DNA from: Parvularcula sp039033795
GTDB lineage: Bacteria > Pseudomonadota > Alphaproteobacteria > Caulobacterales > Parvularculaceae
DNA length: 16,217 bases
NCBI GenBank assembly: GCA_039033795.1
Contig: JBCCBY010000033.1
Span: 1-16,217, forward strand
Direction of reading: 5' to 3'
In this document: one piece after another, positions 15,129-16,217 of the stretch
How positions within the stretch are numbered: position 1 is the first letter of the stretch
Layout: each line of letters begins with the position of its first letter
Position numbers and translations under genes: made by a program
The notes under the pieces: model-generated
The model's input: the letters and a program-made list of their open reading frames with translations, nothing else
What the model was told of the DNA's origin: nothing
Databases searched by the model: none

Positions 15129-15731
15129 ATGAAACGCCTTCTTCTTCTGAGTGCCGCGGCACTTTCGTTTGGTCTGGCCACAGCTTCAGCCCAAGACGTG
15201 CCATCGGGCACCTACGCCATCGATCCGACCCACACGACCGTCATCTGGAGTGTCAGCCACGGCGGCTTTTCCTTCTATCGCGGGAGCTTCAGCGAGGTTG
15301 ATGGCAGCCTCGTTTGGAATGCTGAGTCCCCAACAAAGAGCGAGCTCTCGGTCACCATCGGCGCCAACAGTGTCATCAGTCCTGCCGCGGTCAGTCATGC
15401 CGGCAACGACAATTTCCAACAGGATATCGGCCGGAACGCCCTTGGCGGCGCTGATCATCCAGAGATCACCTTCACCTCAAAGAGCTTGAAACGCACCGGT
15501 GACGAAACCGGCGTGATCACCGGTGACCTCACCTTGAACGGGCAAACCAACGAGGTCGAGATGGACGTCGAGCTGATCGGCTCCGGTGACTTTATGGGAA
15601 CGCCAAAGATGGGCTTTGCCGGTGAGACCGTCATTGATCGGACAGATTTCGGGTCCGACGAGTGGGTGCAGTTCGGCATCGGTTCTGAAGTCACCATCAC
15701 GGTGCAAGCGGAGTTTGCCAAGGTCAACTGA
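15129..15731 (+). CDS. Exported YceI-family protein
   Basis: This 200-residue protein has a clear signal peptide (about 1-21, MKRLLLLSAAALSFG, ATASA then QD), so it is periplasmic. YceI proteins are lipocalin-like beta-barrels that bind isoprenoid or similar lipids; their physiological role is loosely defined. Family landmarks are YAIDPTHTTVIWSVSHGG (about 29-46), GSFSEVDGSLVWN (about 52-64), HPEITFTSKSL (about 113-123), and the GDLTLNGQTNEVEMDVEL block (about 134-151). The length is usual for the exported form. AGGGAA lies about 13 bases before the ATG, a somewhat long spacing. It is probably monocistronic, converging on the helicase gene with 14 bases between stops. The family assignment is firm; the ligand is unknown. 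Confidence 0.93.
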   Translation: MKRLLLLSAAALSFGLATASAQDVPSGTYAIDPTHTTVIWSVSHGGFSFYRGSFSEVDGSLVWNAESPTKSELSVTIGANSVISPAAVSHAGNDNFQQDIGRNALGGADHPEITFTSKSLKRTGDETGVITGDLTLNGQTNEVEMDVELIGSGDFMGTPKMGFAGETVIDRTDFGSDEWVQFGIGSEVTITVQAEFAKVN

Positions 15732-15739
15732 CCGAGGGA

Positions 15740-15768
15740 AGCGCCTCACCTTACGATGGTGAGGCGCT
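15740..15768. terminator. Perfect 11-bp hairpin between convergent yceI and helicase genes
   Basis: AGCGCCTCACC (15740-15750) pairs perfectly with GGTGAGGCGCT (15758-15768) around a 7-base loop TTACGAT. The helicase stop codon (15746-15748, minus) lies inside the stem, 15 bases after the yceI stop. It probably serves as a shared bidirectional terminator, although T tracts are short or absent on both sides. Confidence 0.55.
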
Positions 15769-16217
15769 GCGCTGCCCGCGTCACGCCGGTGTAGAGCCAA
15801 GCCATTTTGTGCTCACGGAAGGCAAAGCTCTCATCAAACAGCATCACGGCGTCCCATTGGGATCCTTGCGCCTTGTGCACCGTCAGCGCGTAGCCAAAAT
15901 CAAACTCGTCAGAGTTCCGCTTTTTGGGCCATGGGATATCCGCCGCTTCACCGGTGAAGAATTCCGGCAAGACAGAGACCCGGGCTGCGCGGCCGCCGTC
16001 TTCTGGGGTCAGATCCATGCGCAGCATACCGCGGCGTTTGCCGGCGCGCTGCTTCACATCCCACATCGAGCCGTTAAGAAGGCCCTTGCTCTTATTGTTC
16101 CGTAAGCAGACAAGCCTCTCACCAACGCACGGCTCCAGCCCATCGAAACCGAGCCTTTGCCGCAGTCGTTCGTTGTAACGGCGACGTGTCCTGTTGGTGC
16201 CAACCAACACCTGATCA
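15746..16217 (-). CDS. RecD-like SF1 DNA helicase, C-terminal part only (runs off window)
   Basis: This is the last 156 codons of an ATP-dependent DNA helicase; the reading frame stays open to the window edge (DQVLVGTN), so the GTG at 16210 is internal and not a start. The visible part includes CLRNN...GLLNGSMW, typical of the accessory-domain region of RecD-like/Dda-like helicases. SF1 motif V is YALTVHKAQGSQWDAVMLF, and motif VI is LYTGVTRAAQRLTIV at the end (UvrD_C_2 domain). These couple ATP hydrolysis to single-strand DNA translocation. The Walker motifs lie beyond the window, so the full length, and whether it is a short stand-alone helicase or a RecD subunit, cannot be decided. The short tail after motif VI favours a stand-alone RecD-like helicase. 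Confidence 0.88.
   Translation of the reverse strand, partial: DQVLVGTNRTRRRYNERLRQRLGFDGLEPCVGERLVCLRNNKSKGLLNGSMWDVKQRAGKRRGMLRMDLTPEDGGRAARVSVLPEFFTGEAADIPWPKKRNSDEFDFGYALTVHKAQGSQWDAVMLFDESFAFREHKMAWLYTGVTRAAQRLTIVR

Noticed and set aside
16208..16210. GTG as the start of the helicase gene
   Set aside because: The frame is open upstream to the window edge and the preceding residues (DQ) fit the family, so the gene is truncated rather than short.
1..16217. Mobile elements, CRISPR arrays, phage or defence genes
   Set aside because: I saw no transposase or integrase motifs, no regularly spaced direct repeats, and no duplicated tRNA 3' end that would mark an integration site.

Overview
The window looks like chromosomal DNA of an alphaproteobacterium. 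The evidence is the GC-rich coding bias, a NodT-type outer-membrane efflux lipoprotein, two proteins with VPxPA-type exosortase sorting tails, and a compact thiolase plus FadB-type operon. A marine or aquatic lineage such as Parvularculales, Hyphomonadaceae or Rhodobacterales is a guess only. There is no insertion sequence, integrase, phage gene or CRISPR array.

Layout. Positions 1-6836 are all on the minus strand. In transcription order they hold a periplasmic adaptor (5616-6836) translationally coupled to an RND efflux permease (2443-5619), then uvrC (451-2382), then a truncated GlcG/HbpS-like exported protein (1-377). Divergent from the adaptor, across 57 bases, is the matching NodT/TolC-type outer-membrane factor (6894-8360). 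The three genes make a complete tripartite pump, with no regulator gene next to it. Positions 8375-9804 (minus) hold two tandem paralogous exported proteins with a laminin-B-like beta-sandwich domain and a VPIPA/VPVPA C-terminal sorting tail. A CAU-anticodon tRNA lies at 9887-9963 (minus).

Positions 10109-14552 (plus) form a three-gene fatty-acid beta-oxidation operon: thiolase, an exported plant-type asparaginase/isoaspartyl peptidase, and a FadB-type multifunctional enzyme. It closes with a strong intrinsic terminator. After it come a small DUF1801-like protein, an exported YceI-family protein, and (minus strand, running off the right edge) the C-terminal end of a RecD-like SF1 helicase that converges on yceI.

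Most of the window is ordinary housekeeping and envelope biology. The most unusual items are the tandem laminin-B-like VPxPA-CTERM pair, the exported Ntn-hydrolase inside the beta-oxidation operon, and an operator-like imperfect dyad found upstream of both the efflux genes and one of the sorted proteins. I found no clear evidence of an undescribed defence, mobile or RNA system.
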